This document shows, piece after piece, positions 49,261-60,100 of a stretch of DNA of 64,000 nt (the stretch's first letter is position 1; every line of letters begins with the position of its first letter). The position numbers were made by a program, and so were the translations under genes. This stretch comes from Faecalibacterium taiwanense (GTDB lineage: Bacteria; Bacillota; Clostridia; Oscillospirales; Ruminococcaceae): the NCBI RefSeq assembly GCF_036632915.2, contig NZ_CP155552.1:62001-126000 (forward strand). Reading direction: 5' to 3'. A model generated the notes under the pieces. The model was not told the origin of the DNA. It made no database searches and saw only the letters and a list, made by a program, of their open reading frames with translations.

Positions 49261-49302
49261 CGACTACTCTCTGTGCGGGAAGCATCCCCCGTATCATAAA
49301 AA

Positions 49303-51009
49303 TCAGCCTTTATACAGCCCAAACAGCTTGAGCAGCTTCTGCCAGAAGGTCAGGGTCACAGCCGCCGGTTCCGGCTGGGCAGCCGGGGCCGGGGCCGTGA
49401 TGGCAGTGGTCTGCAACGCAAACTGCACCGCGCCCACCTCGGTGTTCTCTGCCGAGGTGAAGCTCTGCACCTCCCCGCCGCCGGAAAGACTGTTCAGCAG
49501 GCCGTCCAGCTGGGCACCCATGTCGATGTCGGAAACGCTGCTGCGCAGCTCGCCGGTGCCGCCGGTCAGCTGAGACGCTCCCTCCGCCAGCTGCGCAACG
49601 CCCGCCTTCAGCTGGGCCACGCCGTCGGTGTAGGCGTTCAGGCCGTTGTCCAGCTGGACGTACTGGGCGGCAAGCTGGTTCACGCCGTCGGTGAGCACCG
49701 AGAGATTGCCCAGCATCCCAGTAAGCACACCGGCCAGCTGACGCACACCGGCGTCAAACTCGCCGTAGCTGCCGTTCAGGGTGCTGCTGCCCTCGTGCAG
49801 CTGGGCGATGCCGCCGTTCACGGTGTCGAGATAGGTCTGCATGGCATCGATGTTGGCCGTAGACCCCTGCAAAAGCAGGATCACATCCTTGAGCTGCGGC
49901 ATCATCCACACCATGCCCTGCAGCTGCTGGATGGCCTTGGCATTGCCATCCTTTACCACGTCAAGGTCAAGGCCGTTCTCTTTCAGGATGGCCTTGTAGG
50001 CTTCAAAGCTCACCTGCTGTTCCAGCTGTGCCGCGCCCTCATCCAGCCGGGCAATGCCGTCCCGGATCTGGGTAGAGGCATCCAGCAGGGTGTTCAGCTC
50101 GTCGGTGGAGGCCGAGATGCCGTTCAGCGCGGTCTGCATCTGGGTGAGGGCGGCACGCACCCGGGCTGAGCCGCCGGTCAAGGCACCGGAATTGCCGTTC
50201 AGGGTGTCGATGCCCGCCTGCACCTGCGCAATGCCGTCTGCCAGCGCGTTGGCACCATCGTCCAGCTGCACGGAACCGCTCTGCAGCTGTTCCAGCATCC
50301 CGGTCAGGTCCATATCCCCGAGGTCGAGGTTCAGGTTCAGCCGCACGCCGTTCAGGGAAACGGCATCCATGGCAAAGTCCGTCACATCGGCAGTGACGGT
50401 CACATCGCTGTCCGCGCCCGGCAGCAGGATGTAGGAAAGCTGCTTTTTGCTGCCCACATTCGCCACCGTAGCGCCCGGCGCGCTGATGTTCCGGGCAAGG
50501 CCGGTGTCCAGACTCATGGTCACCTGCAGCGCGTAGTCGTCAAAAAAGCTGCCGGTGCAGTCCGGGTTGCGGCTCACCTGCAGCCGGATGGAAAGGGCAC
50601 CGCTTTTGCCGCCCAGCTCGTCGGGGCTGATTTCTGCCCCGTCCAGCGTATAGGTCAGCTTTACCACCCATGGCAGGGCCGTGGCGGCGTCCATGGTGCC
50701 CTCATAATAGAGCTTGCCGTCCTCGGTCACATGCACCGTGACCGTATCGCCGCTCTGCTCCACGGCATCGCTCGTGGTCATGTTGCGCACGGCAGTGTAG
50801 CTGCCGTGGTCCGCAACGGTGTCCCCCGCCTGCACGGAAAAGCTGTTCACGGCGTACACGCCGGTCACCGCACCGGAGGCCGTAAGATTTGCATAAATGA
50901 CCTCTTCCTTGGCAGCGGAGGCTGCTGCAAAAGCTGGCAGACTGCTGCCCGCCAGCAGGCAGCCTGCCAGCGCCAGCGCCGACACCCGGCGCACAAATCG
51001 ATGTTTCAT
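49303..51009 (-). CDS. Secreted xxxLxxG heptad-repeat protein, partner of the MMPL exporter
   Basis: About 568 aa. A signal peptide (basic start, LALAGCLLAG, cleavage near AFAA) is followed by a beta-rich domain to about residue 235. The next 270 residues carry many repeats of the form xxxLxxG (for example IAQVQAGIDTLNGNSG and LDEGAAQLEQ). Such proteins are typically encoded beside MMPL/YhgE transporters and are thought to be envelope partners. The C-terminal WQKLLKLFGLYKG is a short amphipathic tail. It starts 5 bases after the exporter stop, so the pair is an operon. Confidence 0.8.
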   Translation of the reverse strand: MKHRFVRRVSALALAGCLLAGSSLPAFAAASAAKEEVIYANLTASGAVTGVYAVNSFSVQAGDTVADHGSYTAVRNMTTSDAVEQSGDTVTVHVTEDGKLYYEGTMDAATALPWVVKLTYTLDGAEISPDELGGKSGALSIRLQVSRNPDCTGSFFDDYALQVTMSLDTGLARNISAPGATVANVGSKKQLSYILLPGADSDVTVTADVTDFAMDAVSLNGVRLNLNLDLGDMDLTGMLEQLQSGSVQLDDGANALADGIAQVQAGIDTLNGNSGALTGGSARVRAALTQMQTALNGISASTDELNTLLDASTQIRDGIARLDEGAAQLEQQVSFEAYKAILKENGLDLDVVKDGNAKAIQQLQGMVWMMPQLKDVILLLQGSTANIDAMQTYLDTVNGGIAQLHEGSSTLNGSYGEFDAGVRQLAGVLTGMLGNLSVLTDGVNQLAAQYVQLDNGLNAYTDGVAQLKAGVAQLAEGASQLTGGTGELRSSVSDIDMGAQLDGLLNSLSGGGEVQSFTSAENTEVGAVQFALQTTAITAPAPAAQPEPAAVTLTFWQKLLKLFGLYKG

Positions 51010-51014
51010 CTCGG

Positions 51015-53072
51015 TCAAGCCTCCTTCGGCTGTCTTTTCTTTTTTATAATGAGCGGGTCGGCCAGATACAAAAAGCCCGGCAGTGCCGAAAGCACGATGG
51101 CCAGTGACACCAGACTGCCCACGCCCAGAAAATTGCCCAGCTGGCCCAGCAGCTGGTTTGTGGAAATGGCTCCCATCAGGAAGCCCACCACCGCCATGGC
51201 GCTGCCGGTGGTGCTGACCGAGGTGGTCACGGCGGACACCGTGGCCGCAACGGCTTCTTTGCGGCCCAGCGTCTCGCGGAACTCCTGATAGCGGTCGGAG
51301 AAGAGGATGGCGTAATCCACCGTAGCACCCAGCTGCACCGAGCTGATGATGAGATAGGCAATGTAGAACACGTACTGGCCCCGGAAGTACGGGATGGCCA
51401 GATTGATCCAGATGGCGGTCTCGATGCTGAGCACCAGAATGATGGGCAAAAGCAGCTGCCGCTTCATGAGGAGCAGGATCAGGAATACTGCGCCGATGGC
51501 CAGCAGGTTCACCTTGACCATGTCGGCCGTGATGGTGTCCATCAGGTCATAGGTGCTCACGCCCTGACCGGCCAGATAATAATTGTCCGGGTAATATTGC
51601 TGCACCGTAGCGCGCACCCGCTCCACCAGCGCAAAGGCCCCATCGCCCTCGGTGTCGGCGTCCACCGTAAGCACCATGCGGGTGTAGCCGCCGGAGACCA
51701 GCAGCCCCAGCGTATCCCCGGGCACGAACTCCGGCGGAATGGACGCGCCTGCGTTGTCCACATAGGAAAGGATGCCGGTCACCTCCGGGATGGCGTGCAA
51801 TGCATCCGAAAGCTTTTGCTGCGTGGCAGTGTCGCCCTCCGGCACCAGTACAACGTAGGTGTCGCTGCGGCCAAAGGTCTCCTCGATGGCGGCGGTGTCC
51901 GCACCCAGACGGGTGTTCTCGCCAAACATGTGGGCGGCACCGTAGTAATACTGGTTCGAGTTGGAGGCCAGATAGCTGGGCACCATCAGAATGACCAGCA
52001 CCAGCGCCATGGGCAGCATGATGCGGGCCACAAAGCGGCCAAACTTGTCAAAGCTGGGCAGCAGTGGCCTGTGGCAGGTCTTATCCATCCACTGATACGC
52101 TGCCAGCGTGAGCGCGGGCATAAAGGTGAACACGGTGACAAGGCTCAGCACCACGCCCTTTGCCAGCGCAAGGCCCAGATCCGGGCCGATCTGGAACTGC
52201 ATGAGCACCAGTGCCAGAAAACCGATGACGGTGGTCAGGCCGCTGGACAGGATGGAGCCGGTGGATCTGCACAGGGCATCCACCATGCACTCCTCCGGGC
52301 TGGCATCCGGGTTTTCAGCCCGGCACTCCGCAAAGCGGTGGATCAGGAACACCGAGTAGTCCAGCGACACCGCCAGCTGCAGGATGCTGCCCGCCGCATT
52401 CGTCACAAACGAGATGGTGCCGAAGATGAGGTTCGTGCCGTTGTTGAGCAGGATGGCCGCGCCAAGGCCCGTCAGCACCAGCAGCGGCTCCGCCCAGGAA
52501 TCGGTGGTCAGGATCAGGATGAACAGCACATACACCACCGCGATGGCGGCGATCTTTGCCACCTCGGTCACGGTGGAGTTGGTGGCAACGGCAGTGGAGA
52601 CCGCCGCGCCCTCCAGCGCGTTGCCCTCCCCGATCAGATCCCGCACGGCAGCCACGGCTTCCAGACGCTTCTCGTCCTCCACCGTCACGGTGAACAGGGC
52701 GCAGCCATCCTTATAATAGCTCTCCACCGTGGCGGTGTCCTGCATCTGCAAAGGCACTGTCACATCCAAACTGTCGTCCAGCCATGCAACGGAGGACACT
52801 CCATCGATGGCGGCAAGCTTTTCCTTGTACTCCAGCGCCTGCGGCACCGTCACATCCCGCACCATGACCCGCATGTTGGGGATGCCGCCGGTGAAAGCAC
52901 CGTTCATCACCTCGATGGCGGTGGTGGAGGGGGATTCCGGCGGCAGATAGTCGTTGATATCGTAATCCACCTTTACCTGACGCACAGCGAACACGCTCAG
53001 CACAGCCGTCAGTGCAAACACCGCCAGCACCAGCCTGCGGCGGCGCACGATGGCGGTATAAAAACGTTTCAT
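51015..53072 (-). CDS. MMPL/RND-family exporter
   Basis: 685 aa with 12 predicted membrane segments in two sets of six, each preceded by a large extracytoplasmic domain. The N-terminal VDYDINDYLPPES and the SLDYSVFLIHRF and ATVDYAILFSDRYQE segments are diagnostic of the MMPL branch; the Asp-Tyr pairs are the proton relay. Members export lipids or drugs. AAAGGAG lies upstream of the ATG at 53072 at a long spacing. It is divergent from the second MATE gene. Confidence 0.9.
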   Translation of the reverse strand: MKRFYTAIVRRRRLVLAVFALTAVLSVFAVRQVKVDYDINDYLPPESPSTTAIEVMNGAFTGGIPNMRVMVRDVTVPQALEYKEKLAAIDGVSSVAWLDDSLDVTVPLQMQDTATVESYYKDGCALFTVTVEDEKRLEAVAAVRDLIGEGNALEGAAVSTAVATNSTVTEVAKIAAIAVVYVLFILILTTDSWAEPLLVLTGLGAAILLNNGTNLIFGTISFVTNAAGSILQLAVSLDYSVFLIHRFAECRAENPDASPEECMVDALCRSTGSILSSGLTTVIGFLALVLMQFQIGPDLGLALAKGVVLSLVTVFTFMPALTLAAYQWMDKTCHRPLLPSFDKFGRFVARIMLPMALVLVILMVPSYLASNSNQYYYGAAHMFGENTRLGADTAAIEETFGRSDTYVVLVPEGDTATQQKLSDALHAIPEVTGILSYVDNAGASIPPEFVPGDTLGLLVSGGYTRMVLTVDADTEGDGAFALVERVRATVQQYYPDNYYLAGQGVSTYDLMDTITADMVKVNLLAIGAVFLILLLMKRQLLLPIILVLSIETAIWINLAIPYFRGQYVFYIAYLIISSVQLGATVDYAILFSDRYQEFRETLGRKEAVAATVSAVTTSVSTTGSAMAVVGFLMGAISTNQLLGQLGNFLGVGSLVSLAIVLSALPGFLYLADPLIIKKKRQPKEA

Positions 53073-53198
53073 CAAAACAGGAGTTCTCCTTTCCGGATCC
53101 ATAAAAAACTTTTATCATTCTAACAGGTTTGATAAACGTTGGAAAGAGACAGTTTATGAATTTTGACCCTCGAATGCCGATTTTTTGATTTTTCTGCC

Positions 53199-53227
53199 TT
53201 GACAACAAAAATAAATTCTGATATGCT
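53199..53227 (+). promoter_or_regulatory. Promoter of the structured leader
   Basis: Consensus TTGACA, 17-bp spacer, TATGCT. Start near 53234. Confidence 0.75.
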
Positions 53228-53234
53228 CTTTTTC

Positions 53235-53385
53235 GGTTCATCGGAGGACCGTTTTCAACGTAATTTGAAACGGGCCGGATAAGATGCCGTGCAGACAGCG
53301 CCCCGCCGGAGGTTTCGTTGCCGTAGTGACGAAGCAGATCGAGGCCGGGCGTGCACTCACGGACATTTATCCGGCCCGTTTTTTG
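53235..53385 (+). promoter_or_regulatory. Structured leader with terminator: candidate riboswitch or attenuator
   Basis: A short hairpin CGGT/ACCG (53235-53253) is followed by AAACGGGCCGGATAA (53268-53282), which pairs perfectly with TTATCCGGCCCGTTT (53367-53381) and ends in a T run. The long stem encloses about 85 nt that can form further stems. It precedes a MATE transporter. I could not match it to a riboswitch class I know. Confidence 0.6.
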
Positions 53386-53410
53386 CACCTTGTGCAGAAA
53401 GGAGGACGCC

Positions 53411-54758
53411 ATGTCCAAGCATCGGATCCAGCTTTCCGATCATTTTACCTATTCCCGCCTTTTGCGGTTCGTGCTGCCCTGCATCGGCACCATGCTGTTC
53501 ACCTCCATCTACGGCATCGTGGACGGCCTGTGTGTCTCCAACTTTGTGGGCAAGACGGCCTTTGCGGCGGTCAACCTCATCATGCCGCTGCCCATGCTGC
53601 TGGGCACCATCGGCTTTATGCTGGGCACCGGCGGCAGCGCCATCGTGGGCATCACGCTGGGCGAGGGCGACCAGAAAAAGGCCGACCGCTATTTTACCCT
53701 GTTCCTTCTGGCGGCTCTGATCTCGGTCAGTGTGCTGGCCGTGCTGGGCATTGTGTTCCTGCGGCCCATTGCCGTGCTGCTGGGCGCAAAGGGGAGCTTT
53801 TGGACTATGCGGTGCGCTATGGACGCATCCTGATGGTGTCCCTGCCCACCTTTGCGCTGCAGAATATGTTCCAGAGCTTTTTCGTCACCGCCGAAAAGCC
53901 GCACCTCGGCTTCTGGTTCACCGTGGGCGCGGGCTGCACCAACATGGTGCTGGATGTGCTGATGGTGGGGATCTGGGGCTGGGGCGTGGAGGGCGCGGCC
54001 ATTGCCACCTTTATCAGCCAGCTGGTGGGCGGCGTACTGCCGGTGTTCTACTTCATCGACCGCAGCAACTCCAGCCGCCTGCACCTGTGCAAGACCAGTT
54101 TTTACAGCAAAGTCCTGCGGGATGCCTGCATCAACGGCTCTTCCGAGCTGATGACCAACCTTTCCATGTCGCTGGTCAATATCCTGTACAACTACCAGCT
54201 GCTGCGTCTGGCCGGTGAGAACGGCGTGGCCGCCTACGGTGTCATCATGTACGCAGCCTTCCTGTTCGTGGCGGTGTTCGTGGGCTATGCCGTGGGCAGT
54301 GCACCCATCGTCAGCTTCCACTACGGTGCCCGCAACCACGCCGAGGTGCACAATCTCTACCGCAAGAGCCTGCGGCTCATCGCCGTGGTGGCTGTGACCC
54401 TGACGCTGGCTTCCATGTTCATCATCCCCTGTGTAGCGCGCATTTTCGTGGGCTACGATGCGGAATTGCTGGCCCTGACCAGCCGGGCCTTCCGGCTGTA
54501 TGCGCTGAGCTTCCTCATCATGGGCTTCAATGTGTATGCGTCCTCCTTCTTCACGGCGCTGGGCGACGGCGTGACCAGCGCGCTGATCTCCTTTTGCGCA
54601 CGCTGGCGTTTCAGGTGATCGCCATTCTCCTGCTGCCGCTGCTGCTGGGCATCGACGGCATCTGGCTGGCCGTCACCGCCGCCGAGCTGGCGGCTCTGGC
54701 CGTGAGCGCAGCCATGCTCCTCACCAAGGACAAGGTGTTCCATTACCGCAAGGTGTAA
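53411..54758 (+). CDS. MATE-family transporter, two frameshifts as read
   Basis: The first frame (ATG 53411, AGGAGG upstream; MSKHRIQLSDHFTYSRLL) is open to 53833. The conserved continuation (VRYGRILMVSLPTFALQN) is in another frame, and a third frame holds the end (FQVIAILLLPLLLGIDGIW...) to 54758. Adding one G at 53791-53794 and one T at 54592-54595 gives a single 449-aa MATE protein. The second halves of the helices are well conserved, so the gene is probably intact in the cell. It lies behind a structured leader. Confidence 0.75.
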
Positions 54759-54788
54759 GCCGTTTATCTATATTCTTTCTATTAAACG

Positions 54789-54834
54789 CATAAACGCAGA
54801 AATTCGACAAATAAACGAATTTCTGCGTTTATTT
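54789..54834 (+). terminator. Terminator
   Basis: AAACGCAGAAATTCG and CGAATTTCTGCGTTT pair and are followed by ATTTTTG. Confidence 0.82.
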
Positions 54835-54917
54835 TTGTCTATCATCTCCATTGAAGCCCGCATATGACCATATTATACTTAATCAAAATAATGTTTTTGT
54901 TCGCAAGGAGGTTTTAT

Positions 54918-55897
54918 ATGAAACGCAGAAAATTTCTGGTCTCGTTACTGCTGGCACTGCTTATGCTTCCGTTACACGTATTCGCTGAAGAGCCCCCACC
55001 TATGCATTTACTGATGCGGAAGTTCTTGCACGTGGACAGCTGTATTATTCTTCTCTAAACCAGTTTTTCAGCAATGTTGCAAATGATAACGGCAATGCCG
55101 CCGAAGTCACCTTGACCGGTGCCATTGGTTTTTGTGACACAGATTACTGGGTTCAAAGCGAGTTTGATGCAAGAGTTGCTCAGGGTACTACATATGGTCC
55201 TTGTCTTTATATCGAGTATGTTGTGACCGACCAGAACGGCCACAGTAAAACTGGCTATTCCTATGATTTGCTACCCGTTGGCGGACATTTCAACGAAGGT
55301 CTTGCCAAACTCAACTATACAACTGCTGTTAAAAACTTTTCGGGTGGTTCCGGCATCAGCATTTTAGGAAACAACTTTGTCAAAGACTCTCTCAATTACA
55401 AAGTTCGCATTGACCTTTCTGATTATGCCGCCAAAGGGTACTCCACTACTAAAACACAGGTCGACGCTGCCCGTGCGGCAAAAGTGGCTTCTATTGTGGA
55501 AACACCTGAGCGCTACTACGCCAACCTTGAAAAACTTTTAATGACATTTGATTCCAATACTCAGACAAACGAAGTTATCGTTTGCGTAAAGGGCATCTAT
55601 ACAGATGATGAACTTGCTTCTATCAGCTATACCGATGACAGTAAGATTCAGTACTGGCTGGACTACACTACCGTAAATCTCAACTTGAAACAGGTTCGTG
55701 TTAAGAAAGCCTACTCTGTACTTGGCTCTATTACTGTTATCGGCAATGCAAGTGAATATAATAAAATGGCTTTGATTGCAAACGGCAGAAATCCTTCTTA
55801 CACTGAGATTGCACCCGGTATGTATCGCAATGCGGATGGCTGGACAGTTTTCCGTGTCAATCTGAGCGATTATACCGCCAAAGGCTATGTTTACTGA
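54918..55897 (+). CDS. Secreted protein of unknown function, frameshifted as read, AT-richer than neighbours
   Basis: ATG 54918 (AAGGAGG upstream) encodes a signal peptide (MKRRKFLVSLLLALLMLP, cleavage near VFAEE), then the frame breaks in CCCCC at 54993-54997. With one extra C the protein is 326 aa. The mature part contains VQSEFDARVAQGTTYGPCL and two copies of a motif ending RIDLSDYAAKGY / RVNLSDYTAKGY, so two related domains are likely. Base composition is visibly more AT-rich than the genes on either side, suggesting acquisition. No family recognised. Confidence 0.65.
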
Positions 55898-55912
55898 ACT
55901 TTAATTTCTTCT

Positions 55913-55964
55913 AAAGATCCCCTGCTTTCTGCGAAACGGCGAAAAGCGGGGGATTTTTTTGGTG
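55913..55964 (+). terminator. Terminator
   Basis: ATCCCCTGCTTT pairs with AAAGCGGGGGAT, followed by TTTTTT. Confidence 0.75.
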
Positions 55965-56042
55965 ATTCTGGCTCTGCCGCTGGCAGCAAAATCGTGTTAG
56001 AATGGACACAGCTTCTTATTCACTGTTTTACGAGGGATCATT

Positions 56043-56780
56043 ATGACATTGTTTTTGACCAGCAGCCCCAGCGGCTGCCCCTTTGAGCCGGGGCCGGATA
56101 TTCCGGTGCTGGACACGCGCAACCACTTTGTGGCGAACCTGCGGGCCGTCTGGCCGGATCACGCCGTGCTGGGCCTTGCCATTGCGGCAGACCCCTATGC
56201 CTACGAGCAGAACGACGAGATGTGCCGGGTGTTTGCCCAGAGCTTTGCGAACGCCCACCTGCCCCTGACGGCGCTCATCCCTTGCGATGCCCGCAATGCC
56301 GAGGAGATCGGTTCTCTTCTGCCCCAAAGCGGCTTTGTGATGCTGTGCGGCGGGCACGTACCCACCCAGAACCACTTTTTTGCTCAGCTGGGCCTGCCGG
56401 GGCTGTTCCACAACTACCACGGCATCGTGCTGGGCGTGAGTGCCGGCAGCATGAACGCCGCCCACATCGTGTACGCCGCGCCCGAGGAACCGGGCGAAGC
56501 CGCCGACCCGCACTACTCCCGCTGGATGAACGGCCTTGGCCTGACCGAGACCCGCATCCTGCCCCACTACCAGTTCATCCGGGATCATGTGCTGGACGGG
56601 CAGAAGATGGAGGACATCGCCCTTGCCGACAGCAAAAAGCGGCATTTTCTCGCTTTGCCGGACGGCTCGTATATCCTGTGCGCCGACGGCAGCGAGGCGC
56701 TGTACGGCAGAGGCTGGTACTTTGCGGATGGGATGATGGAAGAGATCAACGAGGATGAGGATGTGCTGCCTTTACGGTAA
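56043..56780 (+). CDS. Peptidase S51 (peptidase E-like) family protein
   Basis: 245 aa of the class I glutamine-amidotransferase-like fold. The nucleophile Ser lies in GVSAGSMN (near residue 137), with a catalytic His likely in LPHYQF. The family includes aspartyl dipeptidase PepE and cyanophycinase. No cyanophycin genes are nearby, so a peptidase role is the default. GAGGGATC precedes the ATG. Confidence 0.8.
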   Translation: MTLFLTSSPSGCPFEPGPDIPVLDTRNHFVANLRAVWPDHAVLGLAIAADPYAYEQNDEMCRVFAQSFANAHLPLTALIPCDARNAEEIGSLLPQSGFVMLCGGHVPTQNHFFAQLGLPGLFHNYHGIVLGVSAGSMNAAHIVYAAPEEPGEAADPHYSRWMNGLGLTETRILPHYQFIRDHVLDGQKMEDIALADSKKRHFLALPDGSYILCADGSEALYGRGWYFADGMMEEINEDEDVLPLR

Positions 56781-56815
56781 AGCGCGACAAAAGCGGGGCT
56801 TCTACGGCAGCCTTG

Positions 56816-56924
56816 ACGATTAAAATGGCCTCCGCTGCGCTCTGGCCATCATCAGTGGAATTATTATTTTTATTTGCAGTTCCGAAACGCCTGCGGGCGT
56901 TTCGGAACTGCTTTTTCACGAAAG
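56816..56924 (-). repeat. Variable-palindrome element, copy D
   Basis: On the minus strand CGTGAAAAA is followed by the perfect 16-4-16 inverted repeat at 56876-56911 (arms GCAGTTCCGAAACGCC and complement, loop CGCA), then AAATAAAAATAATAATTCC and the tail hairpin ATGGCC...GGCCAT ending TTTTAATCGTC. Confidence 0.75.
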
Positions 56925-57018
56925 GGCTTGTAACGTCAAGCGGGCAGCCCATCCACAGTGCCGCTGTTTCCGTAGGAAACAGGCGCTGCAGATGCCGTTT
57001 TCCCTTGCGGCCTCTCTG

Positions 57019-57125
57019 GTGAAAATGCGACACCGGGCAGCCTGCAGGCTGCCCGGTGTCGCTCAATTTAAAATCATTTTTCCGCTGAATATGCCCAAAG
57101 CAACGCGGCGGGCATTTTTGATCGT
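57019..57125 (+). repeat. Variable-palindrome element, copy E
   Basis: GGTGAAAAT leads into a perfect 16-4-16 inverted repeat at 57027-57062 (arms GCGACACCGGGCAGCC and complement, loop TGCA), then TTTTTCCGCTGAATATGCCC and a tail hairpin with GGGCAT ending TTGATCG. It faces copy D about 95 bp away and lies directly after jetC. Confidence 0.75.
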
Positions 57126-57177
57126 TCCACGTTCATTTCCGGCGCAGGCAGACATCATTGCGCATATAATGCGCACA

Positions 57178-60100
57178 TCATTCCGCCGCAAGGCGGATAA
57201 AGGGCGCTATTGCGTTGGTGTCGCCGTGGCGGACGATGGAGTAGGTGATGTCGCAGTAGGGCTGGATGGCGGTACTCTTTTCCACGGTGGAGATGAGCAG
57301 CACCTGCAGCTGCAGGCGGCGGAACAGTTCCATCATGGGGCGGATGCGGTCGCTGGTCATCTTGCTGAAAGCTTCGTCCAGCAGCACAAGGCGGATGCTG
57401 TTCTCGCTCTTTTCGTAGATCTGCAGCAGGCTGGCGCAGATGGCCACATAGAAGGGGGCCTGATTCTCGCCGCCGGAGGAGTCGCGGCTGACGCGGGACA
57501 GATATGCCTGCTGGCCGGTGACCCGGTTCGTCACCTTGATGTCGTAGTCCAGATAGGTGCGGTAGTCCACATAGTCCGACAGGGTCACGCCGCCGGTGCG
57601 GCCCTCCTGCCGGGCGCGGGTGTTCTCGTCCACGTCCGCCATGATTTTTTCCATCAGCTCGTCCACCTGACGCTCATAAGCAGGGTCGGCGGTGGCGGCA
57701 AGGTTGTCCAGCGAGTCGCCCTCGGTCATCTGCTGGTTGCCCTTGTCCACGATGACCTGATAGAAGGCCGCCAGCTGCGGGTCACGGCTGGGCTCCAGCT
57801 CAAAGCGGTAGACCTCCTCGCCGTAGGTCAGCTGCTCCATCACCTTGTTCAGCTCCCGGAACTGCCGCCGGGCGTTGAAGATATCGTCCTTCATGCGGAA
57901 CAGGATATCTTTGCGGAAGCGGTCCTTGCAGTCCCGCTGGGCCTGCTCCAGACGGGCGGCGTAGCGTTCCAGATCGATGCGCACAAGGCTCTCGTGCTGA
58001 GCGCGGTACTGATCCAGCCCCGCAAGGCCCAGCGGATAATCGCACACATAGTGCTCGTTGTAGGCCTTCTGGGCCGGTTCCAGCGTGCCGGTCAGATAGA
58101 CGGCCAGCGCATCGTCCAGCTTGGCCTGCGCCTTTTCCGCAGCCTGTGCGGCGGCGCGGGGCTTATCTGCCGGGGCCAGCGCCAGCATCCGGGTGCGGGC
58201 CAGCGGCTCCACCAGCGGGTGCGCCGCAAAGAAGCTCCGGGCAGCATCGGCGCTCTGCTGGGCCGTTTCCCCTGCCTTTTTCTGCTCTGCTTCGCAGGAG
58301 GCGATCTGCTTTTGGCACACGCGGATGTCGCCGCCCGTCTGCTCCACGGCGGCGCGGGCAGTCTCCCACGCGGCTTCGCGGGCTTCTTCCTCCTTGTAAA
58401 GCTGCTGCAGCAGCGGGTTCTCGCGGCACTCGGTGAGCTTTGCTTCCTGTTCGGTCACAGCATTCTGTGCGGCAGTCAGTGCGGCGCGGGCATCCCACAG
58501 TGCAGCCAGCTCGTCCAGTGCCGTGCCCCGCAGCAGGGTCTGGTACTGGTTATAGGCGGCTTTCAGGTTCTGTTCTGTCTGGGCGGCAGCACGGGCGCTT
58601 TCCCCCAGAGCTTCCAGCTCGGCCGCCAGCGCCCCGGTGCGGGCGCGGCGTGCGTCCAGACCGATATACCGCTGGGGAGTGCGCAGCCGTTCCAGCCGGA
58701 AGGGATGGTGGCGCAGAAGGTCGCGGGTGGCGCTGTCGGGATGCTGTTCCAGCGTATCGGGGGTGTCGCAGCAGACGATGCGGCCCAGAATGGTCTGGGC
58801 ATACTGTGCAGCCAGCGGGTTTTCGCTGCTCACCTGCGCGGCAAGGCTGTCCGGGCCGTACTTGTCGGCGCGGCGGTTGGCCTTGCGGATGCCCGGGGTG
58901 TCCAGCAGGCTGATGGGGCCTACCTTGTCCTTCAGAGCCACAAAGGCGCTTTTGGCGGCTTCGTAGTGGGCGGGCGGCACAAGGATATCAAAGCGGCGGT
59001 CGCCAAGGCAGGCTTCCACGCAGTCCTGCCAGCTTTCGTCCTCCACGTTCAACAGTTCACAGAAAATTTTCGCATCCGGCTGCATGCCCCGGCTCTTGAG
59101 TTCCGCATTCACGGCATCCCGCACCCGGGTGGCGGCATCGCCGTGGGGGTAGACCCACTTGCCGCCGGACACCGCGTCCAGCTCGGCGCGCTTCACGGCC
59201 TGATCCCGGTGCAGGGCGGCGGTGTTCTGGCGGGCAGCAAAATAGGCTTCCTCCAGCGGTTTTTCCTGCGCGGAGAGCCATGCGGTGAGCTGCGGCAGAG
59301 TGTCCGCCGTCAGCTCTTCGGCCTTGATGCCGGCAGCAAAGCCGCTGCGGCGCAGCACAGCCAGCAGGCTCTGGGTGCAGGCAAGGGCACTTTCTGCCTT
59401 TTCGGCTTTGCGTGCGGCGGTATCCAGCGCCGTTTTGCGGCGGGAAAGCTCCTCGGTCAGGGCGTCCAGTGCCCGGCCCTCGCCGCTGGCGCTGGCGGCA
59501 CCGTGGGCGGAAAGATAGGCCCGGCGGGCTTCCGCTTCGGCATTTTTGGCCTCGGCATAGCGGGCGTTCAGCCCGTCCAGCTGGCGGCGGCCCGCATCCA
59601 GATGCTCCTGCCAGACGGTCTGTTCGCTGCCGTCGGCAGCGGCGCGGGCCAGCAGCGCCGCGCCCCGGTTCACAAGGGTCTGGGTCTGCTTTTCGGCAGC
59701 TTCGCGGCCAAAATTCACGATCTCTTCCAGCGCGTTGGCGCGGGTCTGGGCCTCGGCCAGCACGGCGTGCAGATTTTCCAGTTCCAGCCGGTCGCCCTGC
59801 AAAGCGTCCAGATCCAGCTCCGGCTGGGGCAGGATGTACTGGTACAAAAACTCCCGGAAGTTGGGGATCTCGTCCATGCTGGTGCCCATCTGGAACACCT
59901 CGTTGAACTTTTTGCCCAAGGGGCTGGAGGCGCGCCCGATGCCCAGCGCACGGCAGATGCGGTCCCGCGCTTCGCTGGGGCTGCGGGTGTAGGAGAGACG
60001 GCCCGTTGCGGGCTTGAAGTCCTCCTTTGCGCTGGGTGCACCGGTCTTGGGGTCGATGAAGGGCAGCTGTTCCAGCGTGCAGCCGTCCTCCGAAAGATAC

